Assembly (NCBI RefSeq): GCF_030867145.1
Contig: NC_134418.1
Coordinates: 2,166,802 to 2,230,801, forward strand
DNA length: 64,000 nt
Origin: Opisthocomus hoazin
Lineage: Eukaryota; Chordata; Aves; Opisthocomiformes; Opisthocomidae
Reading direction: 5' to 3'
The notes below the pieces were generated by a model, which saw only the letters and a list, made by a program, of their open reading frames with translations, was not told the origin of the DNA and did no database searches. The first letter of the stretch is position 1. Every line of letters begins with the position of its first letter. Shown here piece by piece: positions 22,301-34,300 of the stretch. Position numbers and translations under genes: made by a program.

Positions 22301-25300
22301 TTTGGGGGGCGGCTGGGCCGAGCCGGCCGCCATCTCCTCCCTCCCTTGGGTACCCGTCCACGGGGAGAGGACGACGCGTCTCTCGCGGATCTCGGAGCTG
22401 AGTTTTACACGGCTTTCGCCGGCCTCGAGCCGCATGCTAGCCTGGAGCCGGTAGACTGACGTCCGTATGTCGAACGCTTCCGCCTCGCCACCCTGGGGCT
22501 CCGTGCGCGGCTCGGGGACCGCGGGGAACCGCCGCGCTGCGGCATCCGCGAGCACCCGCGGGGGCACGGCCGCCACGTTGCTGCCTGGCTGGGTTTCGGG
22601 GGTGAAGGTGCTTCTGGGCAACACGCAGGCGGCGGCGCGGGATGCGCTGTTCGCTTCGAAGGTGCCTTCGCTGAGGAAGGCTGGCAGAGGGCCCACGCAC
22701 TCTTCCTCAGCCACGCTTTGGGCGCTCTCTGACGGGTCAGGAGCGGTTTCGGTGGCTATGGTCATCCATCCGTTCGTCCCAGTACTAGAAGGTTCCTCCC
22801 CATTGCTGTCCCCTTCCTCCCTAGCACTATTTTCAGCAGTTAGTGGTGTTGAAGGCTCTTTTTCCCCTGCATTTCCCGATGCAAACGCGGCTGTCCAAAC
22901 CGTAGGCGTGCTGCTTTTCCTCCTCCTTCCCATCGACCCCGCAGACACCGGGCTCAGCACATCCTCGATCACGGTCGCTTCCTGGGTTGTGCTCACCAAG
23001 TTTGCCCCCACGTCCAAACCGGAGAAATTTGTCCAAGACCGCAGAGTCGCAGGCATTTCGCTGTCGATTTGCGACTCTGCTTTTTCAAATACCTTCGTCC
23101 CCTTCTCCCGTGCCGGCTCGGCTGATCTTTCCGTCGTGCTGGCCGCATCGGGATCGTCGATGAAAGCCATGCCCTCCGCCGCCACCGAAGCGAAGAAGTT
23201 CTCCTTCTTCCGTTCCGGCTTCAGCCTGCTGGTGGCAAAGGCATCGAAGGTATCGTCCCACTCCGAGAGGGGAGGAGGGACGGCAGGTTTCTCGTCTGGA
23301 GGAGGAAGCTCTCCTTGTGATGGAGGAGTAGTTTCTGGAACGGGGACGCCAACGCTTTTGGCTGGAGACTCCCTCTCCGGGTCTTTATGTCTTAGGGAGG
23401 CAGAGGGACTGCAATCCTCAGAGGAATAAAAGCTCCCAGCGACCTCTGTTGAAGCACGCGGCCCAGACGGGAAACTAGAGAAAAAGTGAGTAGGTGAAGG
23501 AGAATTTAGTACCTGGTCAGCGAGGAGGTCCTCAAAGAAGGGATTGCTCTGCAGGGAGTTGAGGAATGGGTTGGTAGGGGACAAGCATCCGGACTGACTG
23601 TCTCCAAGAGCGGGAGAGAGGTTAGCGCTTGGCATGCTAGCGAGATGGGCTACAGCGGCAGGAGGAAACTGGGCAGGGGAGCAGGGTGGAAAATGAGAAG
23701 GAGCGTCTGAGCTGGTTTCTACCTGAGGAGACACTTCCAGGCTGTGGAGGGAAGACAAAAGAGTCCTCCTGGTTAATGCTGTGACAGTGCTGTAAGCACA
23801 CACCACACACACTACAAACGCTCCGGTTCCAAGCGATCAAACACACACTCGGCTCTCTTGTTAGGCAGAGCGATGATTATGGAGTCAAGGCGTGGAAAGG
23901 GCATGCACGACAAAAAGGCAAAGGGCAGCCCTTCTAGCGCAGCCCTCCGCGCTTCCCCCTTCCGCCTGAGCCAGCCCGCAGGCTCGGGAGCTCCAGAGGG
24001 TTTTTCCCACCTCCCACGGCCCAAGGACTCGGCTCATTTTTTTTTTTGGTCGCAGTGCTGGTGCTCCTGCCCACCAGGAGCCGGGCTGGGCTCTCGCACC
24101 AGGATTACTCACAGAATCACAGAATGGTCGGGGTTGGAAGGGACCTCTGTGGGTCACCCAGCCCAACAGAATCACAGAATCACAGAATGGTTTGGGTTGG
24201 AAGGGACCTTAAAGATCATCTGGTTCCAACCCCCCTGTCATGAGCAGGGACATCTTCCACCAGCCCAGGTTGCTCAGTGCTCCATCCAACCTGGCCTTGA
24301 TAATGAGATGGCTCGCCCGGGGAGGCTTCCCAGGTGGTCTGTGGTGTCAGCACCCAGAGCCACCAGGACCCGAGGCACGGGACGGGGCCACAGGGAACAG
24401 CTGGGCTTCTCCAAGCAGGGTCACCCAGAGCAGGCTGCACAGGACCACATCCAGGCAGGTCTGGAATATCTCCGGAGAAGGAGACTCCACAGCCTCCCTG
24501 GGCAGCCTGGGCCAGGGCTCCGGCACCCTCAGAGGGAAGAAGTTCTTCCTCATCTTCAGCTGGAGCTTCCTCGGCTTCAGTTTGTGCCTGTTGCCCCTTG
24601 TGCTGTCGCTGGGCACCACTGGAAAGAGTCTGGCCCCGTCCTCCTGACCCCCACCCTGCAGATATTTGTAACCATATATTAGGTCCCCTCTCAGCAGACA
24701 CGGTGCTCCCTCTCGCACAGGGGGAAGGGCAGCGTGGCTGCAGGAGGCCAAGGAACAAGAGCCAGGATGCGGCCCTGGCTCTGCTCTTGCCTCTGCCCAG
24801 CCTCTCCACCCGCCCTTCGTCACATCGCTCCCGGCCTGGGGCCCCGGCATGGCTGAACCCCCCACGGGGTACCCCAGGGAGGAGGAAGGGATTCAGCACG
24901 GCTCAAATTCAGACCGTCCGTCTCCTCCCGCGCCTCGCCCCGAGGCAGGCGGTCGGTTCTCTGCTGCATTTTCGAGAGGGACTACACCGACCTTTCTTTG
25001 GGTTTTCACTGATCTTCCTATGGGAGCTCCTCCAGCAGTGAGCATCACCACCCCCAAGGAAGGCTTGCCAGGCCAGGGCTGGCCGTCCTGGAGGTTTTCA
25101 CATCATGAAGAGTGCAGTGTGGACACCCCAAGCCCCGAGCAGCGCTCCGATTGCCACCCCGTCCCCTTGGCTCAGCCCTGCCAGCAGCCATCCCGACCCC
25201 AGGATGGGGGCACCAGGCACATGCGGCTGTGCCCCCCCATAACCAAGCCGGTGGGATTTCTTCCTTCAGCATCAGCCACAAGAGCCAAGCTTCAAGGAAT

Positions 25301-28300
25301 CACAGAATCACAGAATGGTAGGGTTGGAAGCCACCTCTGTGGGTCCCCCAGCCCAACCCCCTGCCCAAGCAGGGTCACCCACAGCAGGCTGCACAGCACC
25401 GCGGCCAGGCGGGGCTGGAATATCTCCAGAGAAGGAGACTCCACAGCCTCCCTGGGCAGCCTGGGCCAGGGCTCCGGCACCCTCAGAGGGAAGAAGTTCT
25501 TCCTCATCTTCAGCTGGAGCTTCCTCTGCTTCAGTTTGTGCCCGTTGCCCCTTGTCCTGTCACTGGGCACCACTGGAAAGAGTCTGGCCCCATAAGGAGA
25601 CCACGGTCGTGGCTTGGGAGAAATATGGACATGGATCAGCCAGCACTGGGCATATCAAAGTTGACTGAGGAATTAATAAAGTAATTGCTTTGCCAATATT
25701 CCCAGGGCACGTCCAGCCCTGGGGCTACGTCAGGGTTTTTTCCCCACCTCACCCAAGCTGCTGGCAGGGATCACAGGCGGCACTGGAAGATCACGGGCAA
25801 TGCGCTGTCAGACGGCAAAGCTGCTTGGACAACTACATTCATCCCTTATTACGATGCGCAAAAAGCCTTAGACACGTTTTAAAGCGCAAAAATGCCATCT
25901 TGAGGCAAAAGCTAACGACGTGTGAAGGCGCAGTCAGCATCGGTGGCGTTCAGAGGAGGCAGGGTGACGTGCCGGCAGCGCGCCTTGGACCAGGAGCGAT
26001 GCACGGACGGGCAGGAGCAGCGTGGGAGGACCCACTTCTCCCCACTCCTCGCAGCTTCGGGCCCCGCTCGTGCATCATCTTCCAAGTAGCGACCTCGGAG
26101 AGGTGGTTATTGATGCAATCAATGCCACCAAAGCCCCCTCGTCCTGGTTTTTAGGTAGGTAACACACACAGCAAGTGGCCAAGTGCGACAGGCTCAGCTC
26201 CAGCACCCACCAGATGCCACACCAGATACTCCTCGGCAGGACCAGTAACTCGGGCACAAAACCAGCCCCGAAACCTCGATTTCCACTCAAACCTGCAGCT
26301 CACTTGGCGCTGCGGGCACAGACAGCTCGTGGGTGCCCTCTCCTGCTGTCACTAAGCAGCAGTGGTGGCCATGGCGCAGGCGCCCGTCCCCATCCCTGCA
26401 GGGCCTGGCCCTCGGACAACCAGCATGTAGCAGGGTGGAAAACCCACTATGGGCAGGCACCTCCGCAGAAGATAATTCCGAGCAGCCCAGCTCTTCCAGA
26501 ATCCCAGCATGGCAGGGGTTGGCAGGGCCCTCTGGGGGTCCCCCAGCCCAACCCCCTGCCCAAGCAGGGTCAGCCACAGCAGGGGGCACAGCACCGCGGC
26601 CAGGCGGGTCTGGAATATCTCCAGAGAAGGAGACTCCACAGCCTCCCTGGGCAGCCTGGCCCAGGGCTCTGTCACCCTCAGAGGGAAGAAGTTCTTCCTC
26701 ATCTTCAGCTGGAGCTTCCTCTGCTCCAGTTTGTGCCCGTTGCCCCTTGTCCTGTCGCTGGGCACCACTGCAAAGAGTCTGGCCCCGTCCTCCTGACCCC
26801 CACCCTGCAGATATTTAGAGGCATTTCTAAGGTCCCCTCTCAGCCTTCTCTTCTCCAGGCTGAACAAGCCCAGCTCCCTCAGCCTTCCTTGTAGGAAAGA
26901 TGCTCCAGTCGCCTCCTCATCCTCGTAGCCCTCCACTGGACTCTCTCCAGTAGCTCCTCACCTTTCCTGAACTGGGGAGCCCAGAACTGGGCACAGGACT
27001 CCAGATGGGGCCTCCCCAGGGCAGAGCAGAGGGGGAGGAGAACCTCCCTCGCCCTGCTGCCCACACTCCTCTTGATGCACCCCAGGATCCCATTGCCCTT
27101 CTTGGCACCCAGGGCACGCTCCTGGCTCATGGTCACCCTGTCGTCCCCCAGCACTCCCAGTCCCTCTCTGCAGAGCTGCTCTCCAGCAGGTCCACCCCAG
27201 CCTGTCCTGGTGCCTGGGGTTGTTCCTCCCCAGGTGCAGGACCCTGCCCTTGCCCTTGTTGAACCTCATCAGGTTCCTCTCTGCCCAACTCTCCAGCCTG
27301 TCCAGGTCTCTCTGGATGGCAGCACAGCCTGCCGGTGTATCCACCACTCCTCCCAGTTTGGTGTCATCAGCAAACTGGCTGAGGGTGCACTCGAACTCTT
27401 CTTCCAGGTCATTGATGAAGGAGTTGAACAGGACTGGGGCCCAGTACTGACCCCTGAGGGACACCACTCGTTACCGGCCTCCAACTAGACCCACAGAGGT
27501 CCATCCAACCCCGACCATTCTGTAACCCACCCCGCAGAAACCCCCGCTTCCCCTCTCCGACAGAGGATGCTGGAAGCAGGAGCCCGGCACGGCGTGTTCC
27601 TCTAGAGGGAAACCTCCGCTCGCAGCAGCCTCCTTGAAGATCTTTGCTGCATTGAAACGCTGACTCACCCTCCTCCTCCCAGAGCCAGCTCCGGCAGCCA
27701 AAATAAATAGCGGGTACCTTTCTGCCCTCATTTATTTGTTTGGCAGCACTTCACAGACACGTTTTAGCCTCTCAGCAGGAAAAAAAAAAAACAAAAAAAA
27801 CCAGAAAATATTGCTGAGCAACTCCCTGATGGAAAGTCTACTTGAAACAGCTTGCTCAATGCAGGGAGATGTTTTTCCCTACGGATTGTGGCCTGAATTT
27901 CAGGCTGAAGGCAGCTGCCCTGGCTCCGTCCCCAGCCATCGCAGCCCATCTGCAAGAGGGTGGGTAACTGCGCCGCGAAGATAAAGAAAACAGCACATGT
28001 GGTCAAAAAGCAGAGTTTTGGGGAGGACAGGGTTCAACCCACAGAATCACAGAATCCCAGCATGGCAGGGGTTGGCAGGGACCTCTGGGGGTCCCCCAGC
28101 CCAACCCCCTGCCCAAGCAGGGTCACCCAGAGCAGGCTGCACAGCACCGCGGCCAGGCGGGGCTGGAATATCTCCAGAGAAGGAGACTCCACAGCCTCCC
28201 TGGGCAGCCTGGGCCAGGGCTCCGTCACCCTCAGAGGGAAGAAGTTCTTCCTCATCTTCAGCTGGAGCTTCCTCTGCTTCAGTTTGTGCCCGTTGCCCCT

Positions 28301-31300
28301 TGTCCTGTCGCTGGGCACCACTGCAAAGAGTCTGGCCCTGTCCTCCTGACCCCACCCTGCAGATATTTAGAGGCATTTCGAAGGTCCCCTCTCAGCCTTC
28401 TCTTCTCCAGGCTGAACAAGCCCAGCTCCCTCAGCTTCTCCTCGGAGGAGAGATGCTCCAGTTCCGTCCTCATCCTTGTAGCCCTCCGCTGGACTCTCTC
28501 CAGTAGCTCCTCATCTTTCTTGAACTGGGGAGCCCAGAACTGGGCACAGGACTCCAGATGGGGCCTCCCCAGGGCAGAGCAGAGGGGGAGGAGAACCTCC
28601 CTCGCCCTGCTGCCCACACTCCTCTTGATGCACCCCAGGACCCCATTGGCCTTCTTGGCACCCAGGGCACGCTGCTGGCTCATGGTCACCCTGTCGTCCC
28701 CCAGCACTCCCAGTCCCTCTCCACAGAGCTGCTCTCCAGCAGGTCCGCCCCAGCCTGTCCTGGTGCCTGGGGTTGTTCCTCCCCAGGTGCAGGACCCTGC
28801 CCTTGCCCTTGTTGAACCTCATCAGGGTCCTCTCTGCCCAACTCTCCAGCCTGCCCAGGTCTCTCTGGATGGCAGCCCAGCCTGCCGGTGTATCCACCAC
28901 TCCTCCCAGCTTGGTGTCATCAGCAAACTGGCTGAGGGTGCATTCTAACTCTTCATCCAGGTCACTGATGAAGAAGTTGAACAGGACTGGGGCCATAACG
29001 TGCTGAGGTTCAGAGCTGTGCTGAAGCACAAGTGACAAATCCCTCCTAGGAGGGCTGGATCCAGGGGAGCACCGTGACCCGACCGCTCACAAGCTGCTTT
29101 TTGCACCGTTTCCCGCAGCCAAGCACGCAGCCGGGGAGGGTGGAAAACCAGCAGGACCGGGGTGCCGGAGGCCCCGGCAGCGGCTTCAAAGCCTGGCAGG
29201 GATCAGGAATTTCCTCCCAGCAGCATGAGCGAGGCTGGCACGGCAGGATTTGTGCAGAGAAGGGGTTGGGAAGAGACGGCTACGGCAGCCTGGGACATTT
29301 TTGTATCAGGTGGGAACTCAAGGGGGAAAGAGTTGGAGGAATATATGCAAATGCTGCATTTAAATAGCAGTTTTGGAGGTGAGAGCGAGGGGTTTAGCTA
29401 TTTGTGGAAGAACTACTTCGCTTTCTTCTCGGTCCTCACCTGCCCACCATCACAATTAAAACAGACAAGTCCTGCTTTATAGAGATTTTCCCCAAAACCA
29501 CAGGAACAACAAAAAATAGCAGAGAGAGGATCTGGGCAGTGGGAGCCCAGGTAGACGCAAAGTTCTAACCCCAGCACCCGCTTTCAGGGGTGGGAGCGGG
29601 GCTGCGCTCTACCTGCACAGCTACAAAGCAGATTTGCCTCACCAGGGCTGAGCTGGTGCCAGCTTAGGATTCAGTTCCCCATCCTGCTTCACGTCCATCC
29701 CTGGCAAACGCGGGCTCAGCAGGCACAGGGAAGGCAGAGGCAATTTCAGAGCTGTTTTTCCACCCTTGCAGGCTCCCTGCACCCCTCTTGCCAGAGGGAA
29801 AATGTCCAGCTCCATCCCTGATCATTTTTTACTCGGTGACTGTTCTGCAGCTCGCCTGGGTACAAGACCTGTGCCAGAGATGTGACCCTGGCAGCTCCCG
29901 CGACGGACTCATCCGCAGCATCGCCTTCATCCACGACCCCTGGCTCTCACGGCGCGGCGCTCCTCTTCGTCAAACTCCGCAGCCTCCCCGGTTCTGCTCC
30001 AGAAGCCCCCATTAATGGCGCTTTGGAGGGGGCTGTCACACGTGTCGGTGTTCAGTCCCACCGACAAGCTCCCCTGCTTCTCCTGCGCCGCTCCCCGCTG
30101 TCCGCAGGCCGTGCTCCAGTCGTTCAGAACCTTCTGCCCATTTCCAGCATTTAAGAAATGTATTTTTTAGGAGGCCGTGACGAAGAGTGAGGAATTCGAG
30201 TCAGCATTCGCCCTCACTGCTGGATATAAGGGTATGGACTATGGAAAGAGGAGTGACAACCAAGGGGATTTTACATTTATCCCCCACGAAAGCAGCGACA
30301 GAGGGAAGAGGCTTTAGCCTGCCAACGGCAGTAATGTGGTTATTTTCACAAGACAAAGCTCAACTTCTCTTTTTTTCCTCCTGCCAAGCATGAGATGCAG
30401 CCCCACTTTATCACCCCGAGTCACGCTGCAGGAAGCAGGACCTGTGGAGCTCTGATAACATTGTAGGAAACCCTGAAAATAGTTAAACTGATTGTTTGAG
30501 CCCCAGGCCTTGCCTCAAACAAACCTGCTGAGCTTCTTCCTTACACATAACCCTTGACCGCCCAACCTCAAAAACAACAAACCCCAAACAGCCTTTTCTT
30601 CAGGTCTCCACAGAGCAAACGCTGTCATCCCACCGCTTCCATTCAAGCCAGTACCCAAGCCCGGTAGCCACCACGGATTAGCAACAGCTTTTGGGACCCG
30701 CTTCCCCACCAAGAGCCAGCGAACAAATACATAAATAAGGGCTGAATCACAGAATCACAGAATAGTAGGGGTCAGAAGGGACCTCTGTGGGTCGTCTAGT
30801 CCAACCCTCCTGCCGAAGCAGGGTCACCCAGAGCAGGCTGCACAGCACCGCGTCCAGGCGGGGCTGGAATATCTCCAGAAGCATCCAGCCCTCTCCCTGG
30901 GCATGGGAGCGGGCAGGTTGCCGATGGGTCAGCGAAAACCACCCGTTAACGAACAGAAAACCTTTTCACAAAGCTGAAGTTAAAACCAGCTGCAAGTCAG
31001 CGGCTTCCTTATTTTGGAAAGGGTGCGGTTTTGCAACAACAAGTGGTTACAGACAAGCTGTGCCAAACACCTCTTAGCTGCAGGCCAATTTAAACCTTAA
31101 CTGTGAAGCATCTTTCTAATTACAGACCTTGTAACTAATTACAGGTTGAGTTTTTTGGTCTTGCAAAGGTGACTGCTTTTGATGCTCTCTCCCCACGTTC
31201 AGCTTAGGGTGAAGCTTTTTGCACAGTGGGCAAAAAGGTGAGCGGCTGCTGCTTGCTCAGCTGCTGGGAGCTGCAAAGCTGAAGTTTCCAGCGTCAGGAG

Positions 31301-34300
31301 AGCGGGAGGGAAAAAATCCTCTCTGCAGGTAAGCGGAAGGCTTCAAACCATTCGATCACAGAATCACAGAATCATAGAATCCCAGCATGGCAGGGGCTGG
31401 CAGGGCCCTCTGTGGGTCACCCAGCCCAACCCCCTGCCCAAGCAGGGTCACCCAGAGCAGGCTGCACAGCACCACGTCCAGGCGGGGCTGGAATATCTCC
31501 AGAGAAGGAGACTCCCCAGCCTCCCTGGGCAGCCTGGGCCAGGGCTCCGTCACCCTCAGAGGGAAGAAGTTCTTCCTCATCTTCAGCTGGAGCTTCCTCT
31601 GCTTCAGTTTGTGCCCGTTGCCCCTTGTCCTGTCGCTGGGCACCACTGGAAAGAGTCTGGCCCCGTCCTCCTGACCCCCACCCTGCAGATATTTAGAGGC
31701 ATTTCGAAGGTCCCCTCTCAGCCTTCTCTTCTCCAGGCTGAACAAGCCCAGCTCCCTCAGCCCCTCCTCGCAGGAGAGATGCTCCAGTCCCCTCCTCATC
31801 CTCGTACCCCTCCGCTGGACTCTCTCCAGTAGCTCCTCATCTTTCTTGAACTGGGGAGCCCAGCACTGGACACAGGACTCCAGACGGGGCCTCCCCAGGG
31901 CAGAGCAGAGGGGGAGGAGAACCTCCCTCGCCCTGCTGCCCACACTCCTCTTGATGCACCCCAGGATCCCATCGGCCTTCTTGGCACCCAGGGCACGCTG
32001 CTGGCTCGTGGTCAACTCGTTGTATTCGCAACTTGGGGGAGCGGCCCCCTGCTCGCCTCGGTGTCCCCAGCTCTGCCCGTGCAGCTGGGGAGCGCAGGCA
32101 GCACCGAGCCTCACCAGCCCTCGCAGCTCCTCGCCCACCCTCGCGCCGACAGCACGTGCTCCCCCGAGGGGCTGCGTGCGGCACACAGGACTGCGACACG
32201 CGGCCTTCAGTCCTTGGGAAGGGGGGGCAGCAAGTCCTTGCCTCCCGTCAGTCTTGCAGACCGCTCCGAGGTGGACATCTTCTCACGGGGTGAGGAGGAC
32301 TTTCGGGGCTGCCCCTGTTCCGAAGGCGCGACGTGCTCACCGCCTCGCTTACGTCTCAGCAGCGCTCTAAAAGCAGTTTAACCCGTGTGGGAATCTGGTT
32401 AGGCTGAATAAACCACAAGTGCCCTCCTCATTAAAGGAGGCTTAGACTGAATTAAAATCCTTCTGCTTAATAAATTAGATTAAAGCCAGCCCAGATTCGA
32501 AAATCCCTATAATAAATCAACCCCATAGATTCCACCAGCTCTCGACTGCTAGACTTCTTTCCTCTGGCTGCTTTTAACCCCGTTTTCTCCCTCTTGCTGA
32601 GCAGTAACAGCGCACCCGGCTCTCGGCCGAGCTCCAGACCCCCAGCTCAGCTGCCGGGGGCTACGGGGATGGACGTGGGTGACGCACGGGCCCGCACGGA
32701 AACAGCCCAAACACCCCGTTTTGTGTGCTGCAAACAGAGCGCGGAGGATTTGGAGGGATGAATCACCACACGGAGCAAGAACAATTAGAGATTCATAATC
32801 GGGAGGAGGGAAGGCTGGGGTGGGATGGGAAAAGGAAAGAGCTGGGATTAGTGACTTCAGAAATGTTAAGAATATCTCAGGTTACCACAGCACTGCACCC
32901 CCAGGCCAGACCAGAGGGGGTGGGAGGTTCATCAATAAAATGCGATTACATGTCACTATGTCCCTACGCTGACTGCCAGGGAAGCTTTTTCAGCTAATTA
33001 AAGGATAACGATCCTTTACTTCGAGGCCACAGAAACACTCGGCGTGACCACGCTGAGCCTCACCTCTGCAGAGGGAAACGTCCGTCCCTCTCCGCAAAGG
33101 GGATCCCTCCCTTCCCCAACCGGGAAACACGGCCCAGGAGGGCAACGGGAGGTGGTCTGCGGCAGAAACCAGGGGAGGATCCAGGAATTATCACCCTCCC
33201 TTTGAGACATTTCAGACCAAGGAAGTGTTTTCCCCTGTTGTCATCTTGTCTGAGCAAGGGGACCGGTCCTCTGCTGACGCCATGGAGTATTTAACAGCGC
33301 AGCCATTGAGGACGGGAGGCTGGGGCAGCCAGCTAACGGCCTAGACGTCAGCACTGACCAGTTTCACTGACCTGGGTTTCTGCGGGGACTCCTTGGGCTC
33401 CTTCGAACCGAACCAGCCGCCGGATTTACTCCTCTCATCTCCCCCTGCCGTCGCGTGGACGGATGAGCCGTGGCAGGGTCCCGGTTTCTCGCCCTGGGCT
33501 TTGCTCCCCGCGTCGCTCTTGTTGCCCCCGTGGTGGAAGAGGCCACCCTTGGCTTTCTTGTCTTCCTTCCTCGTCTCCTCGGGTTGTTTGTCCTTCGTTG
33601 GTTCCACTGAGAAGACCATGGGCATCGCAGCTTGGGTCGGCTTGTTCTCTAAGCGACTGTTTTCTTCCATCTTGGCTCTGCCCAGATGGTTACTGAGAGT
33701 GACGGCTTTCGTGGAGACCTTGAGCTCTTCTTGCAAGGCTAAAGTGGGAGGAGACGGGATGAACCTGGGCTCGTCTCTCTGCTGCGTCCTCTCAAAGCTG
33801 CCGACCCCCCAAGGCACCTGGTGGGAGTCGGGATGGAGGGGGGCGAAGCCGAAGCCCTCCTCCTGCCGCCTGGGCACGCTGGGCACGGGCAGCGGCGCAG
33901 AGCTCTGCGGGACGGACACGGGGCTCTTCGGTGCGGGCTCGTCGCTGTAAACGTGGCTCCCGTTGATGCAGAGGGAAGACCGGGACACGGGATCGTTCTT
34001 TGGCTTCAGGCTTTGGATTGCTTTGGGCTCCAGGACTGGGCTGACTTGGGAGACGTCGTCACTGAACGCTCGCTTGTGGGTCAGCTTTGGAGATGGCAAG
34101 TAGTCTTTCACTGGGGGGAAAGGAAACACAAAGCAGAGGTGAGGCCATCTGAGGAACCAGGACAGGTCTGACAAGAGTCGTTATCTTCTATTTGCAAACC
34201 CTGAAGAGATCTGGGAAATGCACCGGCTTTCTCCCTCCCAGGCTCTGCTGGATGATAATTAAATTACTCACAATGCAAAGCACGGGTCACGAGTATGTGA

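Larger units (their letters stand above)
23742..33371 (-). other. RAB11FIP5 intron 3
   Basis: 9.6 kb with GTCAGT donor and CCCTCCACAG acceptor. It holds six CR1 loci, all in sense orientation apart from one 39-bp antisense scrap at 27487. The unique stretches 24700-25290, 25600-26490, 27530-28035, 29000-30740, 30885-31350 and 32020-33370 lack coding signals. Two AT-rich, conserved-looking islands stand out at 31080-31200 and 32395-32525. Confidence 0.85.

Noticed and set aside
21783..22400. Possible additional introns inside exon 4
   Set aside because: The frame is open across all 2,748 nt and flanking junction phases already agree, so splitting it is unnecessary.
22467..23429. 320-codon plus-strand open frame opposite exon 4 (and another of 230 codons at 21762-22454)
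   Set aside because: They are antisense shadows of a GC-rich coding exon; composition mirrors the sense codons and no domain is recognisable.
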